A DNA stretch of 13,553 nucleotides from an uncultured Bacteroidales bacterium (GCA_937907165.1 CALCUH010000174.1:1-13553), one strand, 5' to 3'. Positions 6,867 to 13,387 are shown, numbered from the stretch's first letter. Translations and numbers: made by a program. Notes: a model not told the origin generated them from the letters alone.

Positions 6867-7456
6867 AGCCTCGCCTTATGGATGATATAAGTCACCGTAC
6901 CCCAGACGCTGAAAGCATCCTCGGGACGGACCTCAATTTCAGGGAATTGGTCGTTGGCAGGCACGAGGAACATCACGCCCTCCCGCCGCACCACCTGTTT
7001 CAAAGTATATTCGCCATTGAGTTCGCAGACCGCCATCTCGTGTTCGCTAGGATGGCGGTTGCTCTTGTCCACGATCACAATATCACCGCTCTGCACCCCC
7101 GCATCGACCATAGACTCCCCCTTCACACGAATCAGATAGGAAGATTCAGGGTGCGGACAAAGCATTTTCAGCAGTTCGATGTCCTGCGAGAGCTCATCGT
7201 TGTCCAAAGGGATAGGGAAACCCGCCACCAAGTTGATGTCGAAGAAAGGGAGACGCACCTCCCCCACGGAAGATGCGGGAACCACCGACCCAAGCGTCTC
7301 CATGTTCCGCGCCGCCCGTTTGATACTCGATAAGATAAACGCGCTTTTATTCGGCTGGGCATCCAATATCGCCGCACTCTCCTCGTCCGCAAGGAAGAGC
7401 ACCTTCCTGCACTTCGTCTTTGGTCTCCCCGCCCCTTCTCTCTTTCCGCCTCTCAT
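6863..7456 (-). CDS. umuD: Second UmuD-like self-cleaving protease with extended N-terminal arm
   Basis: A 197-residue paralogue of the protein at 2399-3064. Self-cleavage site Ala78-Gly79 in LVAGFPIP, catalytic Ser115 in KGESMVDAG, and catalytic Lys153 in EYTLKQ are all present. The stretch CPHPESSY is shared exactly with the first protein. The arm of about 78 residues opens with GGKREGAGRPK (3-13), followed by a strand and two helices (about 17-50: KVLFLADEE ... NKSAFILSSIKRA) that align with the same region of the first protein and resemble a ribbon-helix-helix unit. RecA-stimulated cleavage would remove this arm and leave an active UmuD'. ATG 7456 is the only sensible start, since GGKREG begins right after it. 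It leads a two-gene operon with umuC. Confidence 0.92.
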   Translation of the reverse strand: MRGGKREGAGRPKTKCRKVLFLADEESAAILDAQPNKSAFILSSIKRAARNMETLGSVVPASSVGEVRLPFFDINLVAGFPIPLDNDELSQDIELLKMLCPHPESSYLIRVKGESMVDAGVQSGDIVIVDKSNRHPSEHEMAVCELNGEYTLKQVVRREGVMFLVPANDQFPEIEVRPEDAFSVWGTVTYIIHKARL

Positions 7457-7459
7457 AAC

Positions 7460-7478
7460 TATTCGGTAAAATTATTCG
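7460..7478. promoter_or_regulatory. TATTCG direct repeat in the leader of the second umuD-like gene
   Basis: TATTCG occurs at 7460-7465 and again at 7473-7478, 13 bp apart, between the -7 box and the ATG at 7456. A pair of half-sites here could block transcription if bound. I do not find the same hexamer pair upstream of the first umuD-like gene, so a shared operator is not shown. Confidence 0.3.
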
Positions 7479-7481
7479 AGA

Positions 7482-7489
7482 CAAAGATA
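7482..7489 (-). promoter_or_regulatory. -7 promoter box of the second umuDC operon
   Basis: On the minus strand this reads TATCTTTG, an exact TAnnTTTG match, giving a leader of roughly 20 bases before ATG 7456. No convincing -33 TTTG is seen at 19-21 bp; a TTTG on the same strand sits 30 bp away (7520-7523). Confidence 0.6.
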
Positions 7490-7583
7490 AAGATTAAATT
7501 GAATACATATATATTAAATCAAAAAAAACATTTCCTAGTTACGAAACTGTTTATAGGGAGGGAAGAAGGTAGGTATTCGAAAA

Positions 7584-7669
7584 GATGGGCAAGCACAAGG
7601 CTTGCCCCAACAAAAAGATGGGCAAGCACAAGGCTTGCCCCAACAAAAGCACAAGGCTTGCCCCAACAA
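7584..7669. repeat. 33-bp hairpin-forming tandem repeats (two full, one truncated)
   Basis: Two 33-bp copies start at 7584 and 7617. Each holds GGGCAAGC, the loop ACAAG and GCTTGCCC, a perfect 8-bp stem (hairpins at 7587-7607 and 7620-7640). A third copy starting near 7647 has lost 10 bp including its left stem. The repeats sit between two divergent genes. They resemble REP-like intergenic palindromes; identical hairpins without spacers rule out a CRISPR array. Confidence 0.75.
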
Positions 7670-7682
7670 TGGAATAAAAACG

Positions 7683-7717
7683 AATTCTTAATTCTTAATT
7701 CTTAATTCTTAATTCTT
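7683..7717. repeat. AATTCTT heptamer microsatellite, five copies
   Basis: Five uninterrupted copies of AATTCTT (7683-7689, 7690-7696, 7697-7703, 7704-7710, 7711-7717) run into the -7-like box TAAATTTG at 7721. Copy-number change by slippage would alter the distance between upstream promoter elements and that box by 7 bp per unit. Confidence 0.85.
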
Positions 7718-7720
7718 AAT

Positions 7721-7728
7721 TAAATTTG
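7721..7728 (+). promoter_or_regulatory. Possible -7 promoter box of the paralogous-domain gene
   Basis: TAAATTTG matches TAnnTTTG but ends only 5 bp before ATG 7734, so a transcript from it would be almost leaderless. The region where a -33 box should lie is filled by the heptamer repeats. The match may be chance in AT-rich DNA. Confidence 0.35.
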
Positions 7729-7733
7729 CGTTT

Positions 7734-8501
7734 ATGAAAAAAAGGAAATACATATTAGCAACAATTATGGCAATGGCTGTATTAGAGTGCATCGCCCAAT
7801 CGGTTAGCGGCAAGATAGCCGGGCACGACTATGTGGATCTCGGGTTACCCAGCGGTGTGATGTGGGCGACCTGCAACCTTGGCGCCGACGAACCGACAGA
7901 TTACGGTGACGAATTCGCTTGGGGAGAGACAAAAAGAAAAGATTATTATCTATTCACATACGAAGATTATAAATGGGCAGACAAAGACGCTAAAAGTTCG
8001 TTATCCAAAATTTACGATTTTTTCGGTTTTTTCGAGGAAACAAGCAGTCGTAAAGAATATAAATTCACAAAATATACGGAGGAGGATAAAAAGCGCACAC
8101 TGGAGCGCGAAGACGACGCCGCAACGGTGCAGTGGGGGAATCCGTGGCGCATGCCCGATAAGAATGAGTTAATGGAACTATACAACAGCTGCCAGTGGGA
8201 GTTCGTCTATCTCAACACCAACCCTGTGACCATAGGATTCATGGGCACGTCCAAGCACAACGGGGAAAAAATATTTCTACCCCAAGGCAGGGGAATAGAC
8301 AGCGCACGAGACACATCCATGGACATCGATTGGATAAATTTCGTAGGGTGTTATTGGTCAGCCAACCGCTCCGAGAAGAATGAGGCGAATGCGAGTTGTA
8401 TAGCACTCGTAGAGAATGAAAGGAAAGTAGAATGCGGGGGGATAGGCGAGAGAAAACGTTTCGTCGGCATTCACGTCCGCGCGGTCAGTTCAAAGAAATA
8501 A
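7734..8501 (+). CDS. Secreted 'Fibrobacter succinogenes major paralogous' domain protein
   Basis: A 255-residue exported protein. A signal peptide covers about residues 1-22, with cleavage likely near IAQS; a Cys at residue 20 gives a weak lipobox alternative. The body matches the FISUMP/DUF1566-like family common in Bacteroidetes: it opens with VDLGLPSGVMWATCNLGA and FAWGETK, has the mid motif NPWRMPDKNELMELYNSC (family form W-R-[ML]-P), and ends with YWSA and IHVRAVS. Members are surface or periplasmic beta-rich proteins whose function is not established. Start ATG 7734 precedes the signal peptide. The gene lies just behind the heptamer repeat and 33 bp ahead of the TonB-domain gene, which may be co-transcribed. 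Confidence 0.8.
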   Translation: MKKRKYILATIMAMAVLECIAQSVSGKIAGHDYVDLGLPSGVMWATCNLGADEPTDYGDEFAWGETKRKDYYLFTYEDYKWADKDAKSSLSKIYDFFGFFEETSSRKEYKFTKYTEEDKKRTLEREDDAATVQWGNPWRMPDKNELMELYNSCQWEFVYLNTNPVTIGFMGTSKHNGEKIFLPQGRGIDSARDTSMDIDWINFVGCYWSANRSEKNEANASCIALVENERKVECGGIGERKRFVGIHVRAVSSKK

Positions 8502-8534
8502 GATTTAGATTGAAACGAAAAGATATGATATGAT

Positions 8535-8993
8535 ATGAAGGGAACAAATTTAAGACTCATTCTACTCTCCTCATACCTCGGTCTGGTTGCATGCGGGAAA
8601 GCGTACGCCCAAGAAAATGCCGCTACAGATTTCATAAAGGAGCTGACCACCACAGTCGACACATCCGACATTCAAGCAGGCCCAATATATCCAAAAGTAG
8701 ACAAAATAGCGGAGTATTCCAAAGGGAAAGAAGCGTTAAGGGAATTCCTAAAAAAGAACTTGTGTTATCCTTACGTCGGAGAAGAAGTATGCATACAAGG
8801 CAGAGTTATGGTAAAGTTTGTCGTACGCGCGGACGGCACAATCACCCATCCGGAGATTGTACGCTCCGTAGACCCGTTAATGGATGCGGAGGCTCTCCGA
8901 GTTGTTCGGTTGATGGGGAAATGGATTCCTGCGGAGATCAATGGGAAGGCGGTCAATTCATATTTCGTGCTACCGATAAGGTTCAAGTTTTGA
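8535..8993 (+). CDS. Short exported TonB C-terminal-domain protein
   Basis: A 152-residue protein whose second half (about residues 55-152) is a TonB C-terminal domain: KEALREFLKKNLCYP, then IQGRVMVKFVVRADGTI, DAEALRVVRLMGKW and the closing strand VLPIRFKF. In full-length TonB this domain contacts the TonB box of outer-membrane transporters and passes on energy from ExbB-ExbD. Here there is no inner-membrane anchor of TonB type and no Pro-rich spanning region. Instead residues 1-25 form a signal peptide with either a lipobox (LVAC, Cys20) or a signal peptidase I site after AYA. It therefore cannot transduce energy in the usual way and may be a periplasmic or lipid-anchored binding module. The start codon ends a GATAT pentamer repeat; the two earlier ATGs in that repeat hit stops at once. 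Confidence 0.82.
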   Translation: MKGTNLRLILLSSYLGLVACGKAYAQENAATDFIKELTTTVDTSDIQAGPIYPKVDKIAEYSKGKEALREFLKKNLCYPYVGEEVCIQGRVMVKFVVRADGTITHPEIVRSVDPLMDAEALRVVRLMGKWIPAEINGKAVNSYFVLPIRFKF

Positions 8994-9297
8994 AACTACT
9001 GTTTAATTTTTATGACGGATTCCACTATTCATCCAATCTCCATCCGAACCCGTTAAGAGAGAGACCTTCATATACACATAAAACTAGCGCAAATACGCTT
9101 ATCAAATAAAATGTATATTCAATTATTTCTCCTCGTATTATCCGCACATAAAATGGGTGGCATCCTCTTTCTCAGCATATATCAACGTCACGAGGGACAA
9201 AAGGGCAGGCTCCAGTACAGGGGATACGTTCCGTTAATCACAGAGCAAATCCGCTCTTAGTTTCAGGGCAGGAAGATTTCGACCAACAAAACATTTT
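8994..9297. other. Gene-poor 304-bp stretch
   Basis: Between the TonB-domain gene and the convergent thioredoxin gene I see no recognisable gene, RNA or strong terminator. The only open frame of note is the 49-codon one described separately. Confidence 0.5.
9111..9260 (+). CDS. Possible 49-residue hypothetical protein
   Basis: ATG 9111 opens a frame of 49 codons ending in TAG at 9258-9260. It begins with a hydrophobic stretch (YIQLFLLVLSAHKMGGILFLSIY) and ends in a basic-polar tail, so it could be a small membrane peptide. There is no family match I recognise, no clear promoter box directly upstream, and the context is gene-poor. It may equally be chance or a gene remnant. Confidence 0.22.
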   Translation: MYIQLFLLVLSAHKMGGILFLSIYQRHEGQKGRLQYRGYVPLITEQIRS

Positions 9298-9594
9298 TCA
9301 CAAATACCTATCAACCAACAGCTTGAAGTCGTTCAGTTCCAAAGTTCCGCTCTGCCGCCACACCACGTCTCCATTTTTGAAGAGCAGGAATGTGGGGACG
9401 GAACGCACGTCGTAGCGGGAGACGAGCGCATTGTTCTTCTCCACGTCCAGTTTGAGTATTCTGACACTATCGCCCGACATCTCCTTCAGGCGTTCCAAGA
9501 CGGGGTGCATCGTCTTGCACGGACCGCACCATGTGGCGAAGAAATCGACGAGCGTCAACCCCTCCCCTTTGATTATTTCATAAAAGTTTTCCAT
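9298..9594 (-). CDS. Thioredoxin
   Basis: A 98-residue single-domain thioredoxin without signal peptide, so a cytoplasmic dithiol-disulfide reductant. The active site is W22-C-G-P-C26 in FFATWCGPCK, and the cis-proline is Pro67 in SVPTF; the buried Asp17 in LVDFFA is kept. The length is slightly under the usual 105-110 because of a short N-terminus. ATG 9592-9594 begins the first beta strand (MENFYEII). The frame stays open upstream to 9840, but that extension crosses the promoter box and lacks domain sense, so I reject it. The gene is divergent from the ASCH-domain gene. Which thioredoxin paralogue it is cannot be told. Confidence 0.92.
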   Translation of the reverse strand: MENFYEIIKGEGLTLVDFFATWCGPCKTMHPVLERLKEMSGDSVRILKLDVEKNNALVSRYDVRSVPTFLLFKNGDVVWRQSGTLELNDFKLLVDRYL

Positions 9595-9618
9595 AACAAT
9601 CGCTTTTTGATGATAACA

Positions 9619-9626
9619 CAAAGTTA
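9619..9626 (-). promoter_or_regulatory. -7 promoter box of the thioredoxin gene
   Basis: On the minus strand this reads TAACTTTG (consensus TAnnTTTG), 25 bp before the ATG, implying a leader of about 18 bases. The -33 element is not clear. Confidence 0.55.
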
Positions 9627-9777
9627 GCGAGTGAGTACATGGGAAACGAACGATGGGGACGATGAGGGGATGGAGAAAAGCGAAAGAGAGGGAGAGAATT
9701 GAAACACATGCGCACTTACCGTTGTCGCTTTTTCCAAAATCATTGTCCACGAAAATCAGTTTTTCGTTTTTTTTTCT

Positions 9778-9785
9778 TACCTTCA
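9778..9785 (+). promoter_or_regulatory. Weak -7-like box of the ASCH-domain gene
   Basis: TACCTTCA keeps TAnnTT of the consensus and lies 21 bp before ATG 9807, the same spacing as at other genes here. The final TG is not matched and no -33 box stands out. Confidence 0.3.
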
Positions 9786-9806
9786 CACAACTAAAACACA
9801 AATTAT

Positions 9807-10880
9807 ATGAAAGCATTAGCCGTACAACAGCCTTGGGCATCCCTGTTATGCTTAGGCATCAAGAACGTAGAGAACAGAAGTTGGGAAACGTCACACCGAG
9901 GGAAATTACTCATCGTGGCGAGCAGCAAAAAGGTTGTCAGTGATTTCTTGGATTGCATGCCCGCCGAAATCTACGACACCATCATCAACGAACAGATCTT
10001 CGGAAATGTACCGGAAGACCTCAACCAACTACCCACCAGCGCCGTCATCGGATACGTCACCATCAAGGATTGCGTGAAAGGTGAATACCTCTCGGAATGG
10101 GGCGGTCCCGAATTCCAATGGGTCGTGGAAGAGGCTTACCTGTTCGACGAGCCTCAACTGGTGGGCATCAAGGCGAAACTCAAGCTATTCGACGTGCCTG
10201 AAATCGACGAAAACAACCTGCCGCCCGCACACAAAGTCAAGCTGAAAGGCATGCGGCTCGATGGAGACACCCTGAACATCAGCATCACCGACAAATGTCT
10301 CGACGAGGTGCTGGAAAACGGAGAACTAAGACTCGGCTTTTATGCGAAAAACGTCTGCTACGAACTGGAAGACGAAAATGGTCTTAGAGAATTCAAACAC
10401 GTCGCTTTCAAAAGTCCGACACGTAACATCACCATGGAAAAGAAGGATTTCAAAGCCTTATGCTACATGGAAGACGAAGAAGTAAAACAAGTACCTTCCG
10501 TCTTATACGGTGACCAAGTGGACTGGAACTTTTACTCGATAGAGGTAGGAAACGTCGAAGAAAACAGCCAAGCGAAGGAAACAACGCAGGAAGAGGAGCC
10601 CGGCACCACAGTCAAGGGAGAAATCATCATGGTTCCCGAGGAACGTTTCTACGTACTCAAATGCGCCTTACTAAGCGGCGAACTGAATTGCGACGTGAAA
10701 GTAGGAGACCCGGTCACCGTCACCTTCGACGACGGCAGAACGCTCGACTCCGAAATCGTCAGAATAGAAATTCCAAAAAAACTCATTGACGAAGCGAATG
10801 CGGGAGATTATGTCGGCATCCACATTCCGGGAGTGAATCGGAATGAGTTGAAGGGCTTGATTGATGTAAGGAAGAGATAG
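9807..10880 (+). CDS. ASCH-domain protein with C-terminal EF-Tu domain-2-like barrel
   Basis: A 357-residue cytoplasmic protein in three parts. Residues 1 to about 125 are an ASCH (PUA-like) domain: KALAVQQPWASLLCLGIKNVENRSW and RGKLLIVASSK are the family hallmarks. ASCH domains are predicted to bind RNA or modified nucleotides. Residues about 140-240 are unrecognised. An acidic Glu/Thr linker (about 252-268) leads to a barrel at 271-357 that resembles domain 2 of EF-Tu and other translation GTPases: VKVGDPVTV, VRIEIPKKLIDEANAGDYVGI and the closing VNRNELKG. There is no GTPase domain. The combination suggests an RNA- or ribosome-linked role, but that is inference. ATG 9807 is fixed by the ASCH start. 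It ends just before a strong hairpin. Confidence 0.82.
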   Translation: MKALAVQQPWASLLCLGIKNVENRSWETSHRGKLLIVASSKKVVSDFLDCMPAEIYDTIINEQIFGNVPEDLNQLPTSAVIGYVTIKDCVKGEYLSEWGGPEFQWVVEEAYLFDEPQLVGIKAKLKLFDVPEIDENNLPPAHKVKLKGMRLDGDTLNISITDKCLDEVLENGELRLGFYAKNVCYELEDENGLREFKHVAFKSPTRNITMEKKDFKALCYMEDEEVKQVPSVLYGDQVDWNFYSIEVGNVEENSQAKETTQEEEPGTTVKGEIIMVPEERFYVLKCALLSGELNCDVKVGDPVTVTFDDGRTLDSEIVRIEIPKKLIDEANAGDYVGIHIPGVNRNELKGLIDVRKR

Positions 10881-10892
10881 ACAAATTGAATC

Positions 10893-10934
10893 ATTCGGTA
10901 TTGATACATAATGAATTGCGTATCAATACCGAAT
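10893..10934. terminator. Bidirectional intrinsic terminator-like hairpin
   Basis: A perfect 15-bp inverted repeat, ATTCGGTATTGATAC (10893-10907) against GTATCAATACCGAAT (10920-10934), with a 12-base loop. It lies 13 bp after the ASCH-domain stop and between two convergent genes. The plus-strand side is followed by GTTTTCC, a short T-tract, and the minus-strand side by GATTCAATTTG. Stem length and position support a shared terminator, though the T-tracts are weak. Confidence 0.75.
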
Positions 10935-11013
10935 TGTTTTCCAACACCAAGTAACACAAGTTATAGACAAAAAGGGACAAGCATCAAGACTTCGCCCCGC
11001 TTCCCCTTAGCCA

Positions 11014-11199
11014 CTACAGCACCCAATCGCCGCCATTTTCCTCGACATACCGATCGTACTGCTCCTTCGTCTCGAAGACGCGTCCGTACAAAGTCATCAT
11101 CACGTCCAAAGGATCGTCCTCATACTCGTCCCAGACCTCGAACTTGTCGGACCGTAACCTCCTCATCATGCTCGAACATGCCAGTTTGCAATGCGACAT
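11014..11199 (-). CDS. Small acidic protein of unknown function
   Basis: A 61-residue protein if the ATG at 11197-11199 is used; an internal Met-Met start would give 51 residues. The first third is basic (MMRRLRSDKF); the rest is acidic and ends in YDRYVEENGGDWVL. The sequence looks like a real cytoplasmic protein (EVWDEYEDDP, ETKEQYDRYVEEN), with no signal peptide. It starts 9 bp after the stop of the YD-repeat-like gene, so the two probably share a transcript ending at the hairpin at 10893-10934. I do not recognise the family. A TTG at 11206-11208 would add three residues. Confidence 0.6.
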   Translation of the reverse strand: MSHCKLACSSMMRRLRSDKFEVWDEYEDDPLDVMMTLYGRVFETKEQYDRYVEENGGDWVL

Positions 11200-11208
11200 C
11201 CACCGCAA

Positions 11209-12534
11209 TCAATTACCTTGGTTATAGTAACTATACTTATACGTGGTGACCTTAGCCGCATTCGAACCTTTTTTCACGCTACAGGTAAGTACATTGTTCC
11301 AACTATCGTAGGTATAGGTGGTCACAGTCGTAATTCCATCACGCACTTGCGTATTCTGCACTATTCTGTCTTTGGCGTCGAAGATGTTCTTCTCCGTAAT
11401 AACGCTATTACCCTTACTGTCGACACGCTCGGACATGACAAGAATTGACTTCTTATTGTAAATGTTTTTTGATGTCAACCGACCTCCGCTATGAAGAGAC
11501 ATCTCATACGATCCATCCGTGTTATAATTAAAGAAGATGGTGTCAGAGGTTAATAAGACCTGCATCTTTTCCCTACCCTTGTCATCATAAAACCTCTTAC
11601 CAAATGGAATTTTTTCCTCGACAAGAACGCCCTGCTGGTTGTAGACACGGGAAGCGACAGAGCGCCCATTCCTACGATTGATCTTTTCTATTTCCTTTCC
11701 TTGTTCATTGTATTTGTAAGTATAATTAGGATCTGATACAATCCGTCCGTTGATATCGTACAAAAAAGTATCGGTCCCGCCCAAATACAAGCTTGTGGAT
11801 GTCGTTATCTTACGTGCTAGTTTTCCTTTATCGTGATACTCGTAACGGGAAGTCTCGGAAAGTTTTCCACGACTGAAAGAGGAATCTTTCTCTACTAAAT
11901 TTCCATGATAAGTATAGACTTTTCGGGTAATAAGTTCATTATTCTCAATGACTCTCTCCTCTAGTAAGCTATCCTTATTGTCTCGATCATACTCAAACCT
12001 ACAATATTTGGAAGATTCGAGCGACACTAACGGGAATACCGTTTTTTCTTTCAACTTATGGGTGGGCGTATATTTGTATGAAACATATTGTACAATATTC
12101 CAATACGGTTTCCGAATATCCGATTCATTTTTCGAAGAAATTTCATTCGGGGCAGTCTGCTTTTTCCAACCCATGGGTCCCTTGATTCCAGGATATGTGG
12201 TTATAACATGTTTAGTCAAGTCAGACTGGAAATAACGGATATTATCCATGACAAAAAAAGCGGTCATATAACCTTTTTCATCATAGATGAACTCTTCGTA
12301 AGATTCTCGAGTCGTAAAGCTCGATAGTTGTCCATCTTGTCTGAAAGTCAATAAATCCCCATCCTTCTCAGCCGTCTTCACCGGACCTTTAAGATCGAAA
12401 TCCGCCAACTTATTTTTAGGTTCAATCTTATCGTAATAATTACTCACGATGGAAAAATCCCACTCCGCACGGAGAGGCATCACGGAAGCCATTAGCATTA
12501 AAACCGTCATCAAAGGGATATAGAAACGTTTCAT
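11209..12534 (-). CDS. Secreted YD-repeat-like protein
   Basis: A 441-residue exported protein with a signal peptide ending near LRA-E at residues 22-24. From about residue 80 onward it is built of beta-strand repeats of the RHS/YD type: Y-x-Y/N-x-x-G motifs recur (for example FIYDEKGYM, YEYHDKGKL, FLYDINGRI, YKYNEQGKE, YNQQGVLVEE, FYDDKGRE, TYDSWNNV). Such repeats form beta sheets or shells in surface proteins. There is no core-domain boundary motif and no toxin-like C-terminus; it ends in another strand (TTYKYSYYNQGN). The protein is probably periplasmic or surface-exposed, with unknown ligand. The gene is visibly AT-richer than the polymerase cassettes. A promoter with both boxes precedes it. 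The small acidic gene follows at once. Confidence 0.72.
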   Translation of the reverse strand: MKRFYIPLMTVLMLMASVMPLRAEWDFSIVSNYYDKIEPKNKLADFDLKGPVKTAEKDGDLLTFRQDGQLSSFTTRESYEEFIYDEKGYMTAFFVMDNIRYFQSDLTKHVITTYPGIKGPMGWKKQTAPNEISSKNESDIRKPYWNIVQYVSYKYTPTHKLKEKTVFPLVSLESSKYCRFEYDRDNKDSLLEERVIENNELITRKVYTYHGNLVEKDSSFSRGKLSETSRYEYHDKGKLARKITTSTSLYLGGTDTFLYDINGRIVSDPNYTYKYNEQGKEIEKINRRNGRSVASRVYNQQGVLVEEKIPFGKRFYDDKGREKMQVLLTSDTIFFNYNTDGSYEMSLHSGGRLTSKNIYNKKSILVMSERVDSKGNSVITEKNIFDAKDRIVQNTQVRDGITTVTTYTYDSWNNVLTCSVKKGSNAAKVTTYKYSYYNQGN

Positions 12535-12552
12535 AGAATCATTTATTTACCT

Positions 12553-12584
12553 CAAAACTATCATTTTTGTTTTTACATTCAGAA
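12553..12584 (-). promoter_or_regulatory. Promoter of the YD-repeat-like gene
   Basis: On the minus strand TTCTG (12580-12584), a near match to the -33 TTTG element, is followed after 19 bp by TAGTTTTG (12553-12560), an exact TAnnTTTG -7 box. Spacing is ideal for the Bacteroidetes primary sigma factor. The leader would be about 12 bases. Confidence 0.6.
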
Positions 12585-12613
12585 CTACGTCTTTCCAACA
12601 ACAAGAGTTGTCA

Positions 12614-13354
12614 TTATTGATTACTAAACCGCCATAGCCTAGGGTAACCCATGCATTGGAAAATTTGCGACTGACCATTCGAATCGTTATAATAAACCTT
12701 TATGATGAATTCTTCCTTTCTGGCAACTTGTTGTTTGATGCGTTCAACTTGCCCTTTACTAAACTGCGAGCCCACCACAGGACTTGGCAAAGAATTATAC
12801 ATGACGCCGAATTCCACCAAATCAATTTGAGTCACAGGACGCTTAGTGCCATTGTATTCCACAACCCACATTGTGATAGGGGAAGATCCGTCAATGGGCG
12901 ACTCCATCTTTTTCCTCCTAAAATCGAACACATGTTCTTTTTTCGCCGAATCATAATAATGCATTTCACAATTTATCATTCCCATTGTTTTATAGATTCT
13001 TAGCCTCTTGACTTTTTGTCCTTCATTAATCCATACGGAAAAAACATCTTCCTTAACTGGCAACTTCACATACAACCCGCATACTTTATATAAACTTCCG
13101 CCCACGCCTTTGTTCAACACCTCATAATAGACATCGAGGATTTCTCCCTTAGAAATCTCTAGGACATTTTTCTTTCGACCAACCAACTTCACGACATTTC
13201 CTTCTTTCTTAACATAGGAAAACTCCTCATTCGAAGTGAAAGGGACAAGACAAACACCCGTATAATCTTGAGCAACAATCTCTGGGTCCGCCTGATATTG
13301 GGAAAACAAGTTGCATGAAAGCGAAAGAAAAAGTAGAATGAATACATTTCTCAT
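12614..13354 (-). CDS. Secreted protein of unknown function
   Basis: A 246-residue protein with a signal peptide (residues 1 to about 19, MRNVFILLFLSLS ... LFSQ; Cys14 is a poor lipobox). I recognise no family. The mature part is rich in short strands with basic patches (VGRKKNVLEI, FDFRRKKMES) and a C-terminal stretch EEFIIKVYYNDSNGQSQIF. It lies 79 bp upstream of the YD-repeat-like gene on the same strand but each gene has its own -7 box, so they may be separate units with related roles. Codon and base use are AT-rich like that neighbour and unlike the polymerase block. Confidence 0.72.
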   Translation of the reverse strand: MRNVFILLFLSLSCNLFSQYQADPEIVAQDYTGVCLVPFTSNEEFSYVKKEGNVVKLVGRKKNVLEISKGEILDVYYEVLNKGVGGSLYKVCGLYVKLPVKEDVFSVWINEGQKVKRLRIYKTMGMINCEMHYYDSAKKEHVFDFRRKKMESPIDGSSPITMWVVEYNGTKRPVTQIDLVEFGVMYNSLPSPVVGSQFSKGQVERIKQQVARKEEFIIKVYYNDSNGQSQIFQCMGYPRLWRFSNQ

Positions 13355-13379
13355 AAGCTCTTCCTCATAATATTTTCTT

Positions 13380-13387
13380 CAAATATA
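13380..13387 (-). promoter_or_regulatory. -7 promoter box of the secreted unknown gene
   Basis: On the minus strand this reads TATATTTG (consensus TAnnTTTG), 25 bp before ATG 13354, the same distance as for the thioredoxin gene. It sits in an AT-run, so chance is possible. Confidence 0.45.

Noticed and set aside
6147..6890. Plus-strand frame of 247 codons opposite umuC
   Set aside because: It is a shadow of umuC, which has all catalytic motifs; the antisense product has no recognisable features.
9595..9840. Upstream extension of the thioredoxin frame to 180 residues
   Set aside because: The extension crosses the thioredoxin promoter box and overlaps the divergent ASCH gene start; the normal domain begins at 9594.
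10911..11249. Plus-strand frame of 112 codons
   Set aside because: It starts inside the terminator hairpin and is antisense to the small acidic gene; its Ser/Thr/Arg-rich residues look like a shadow.
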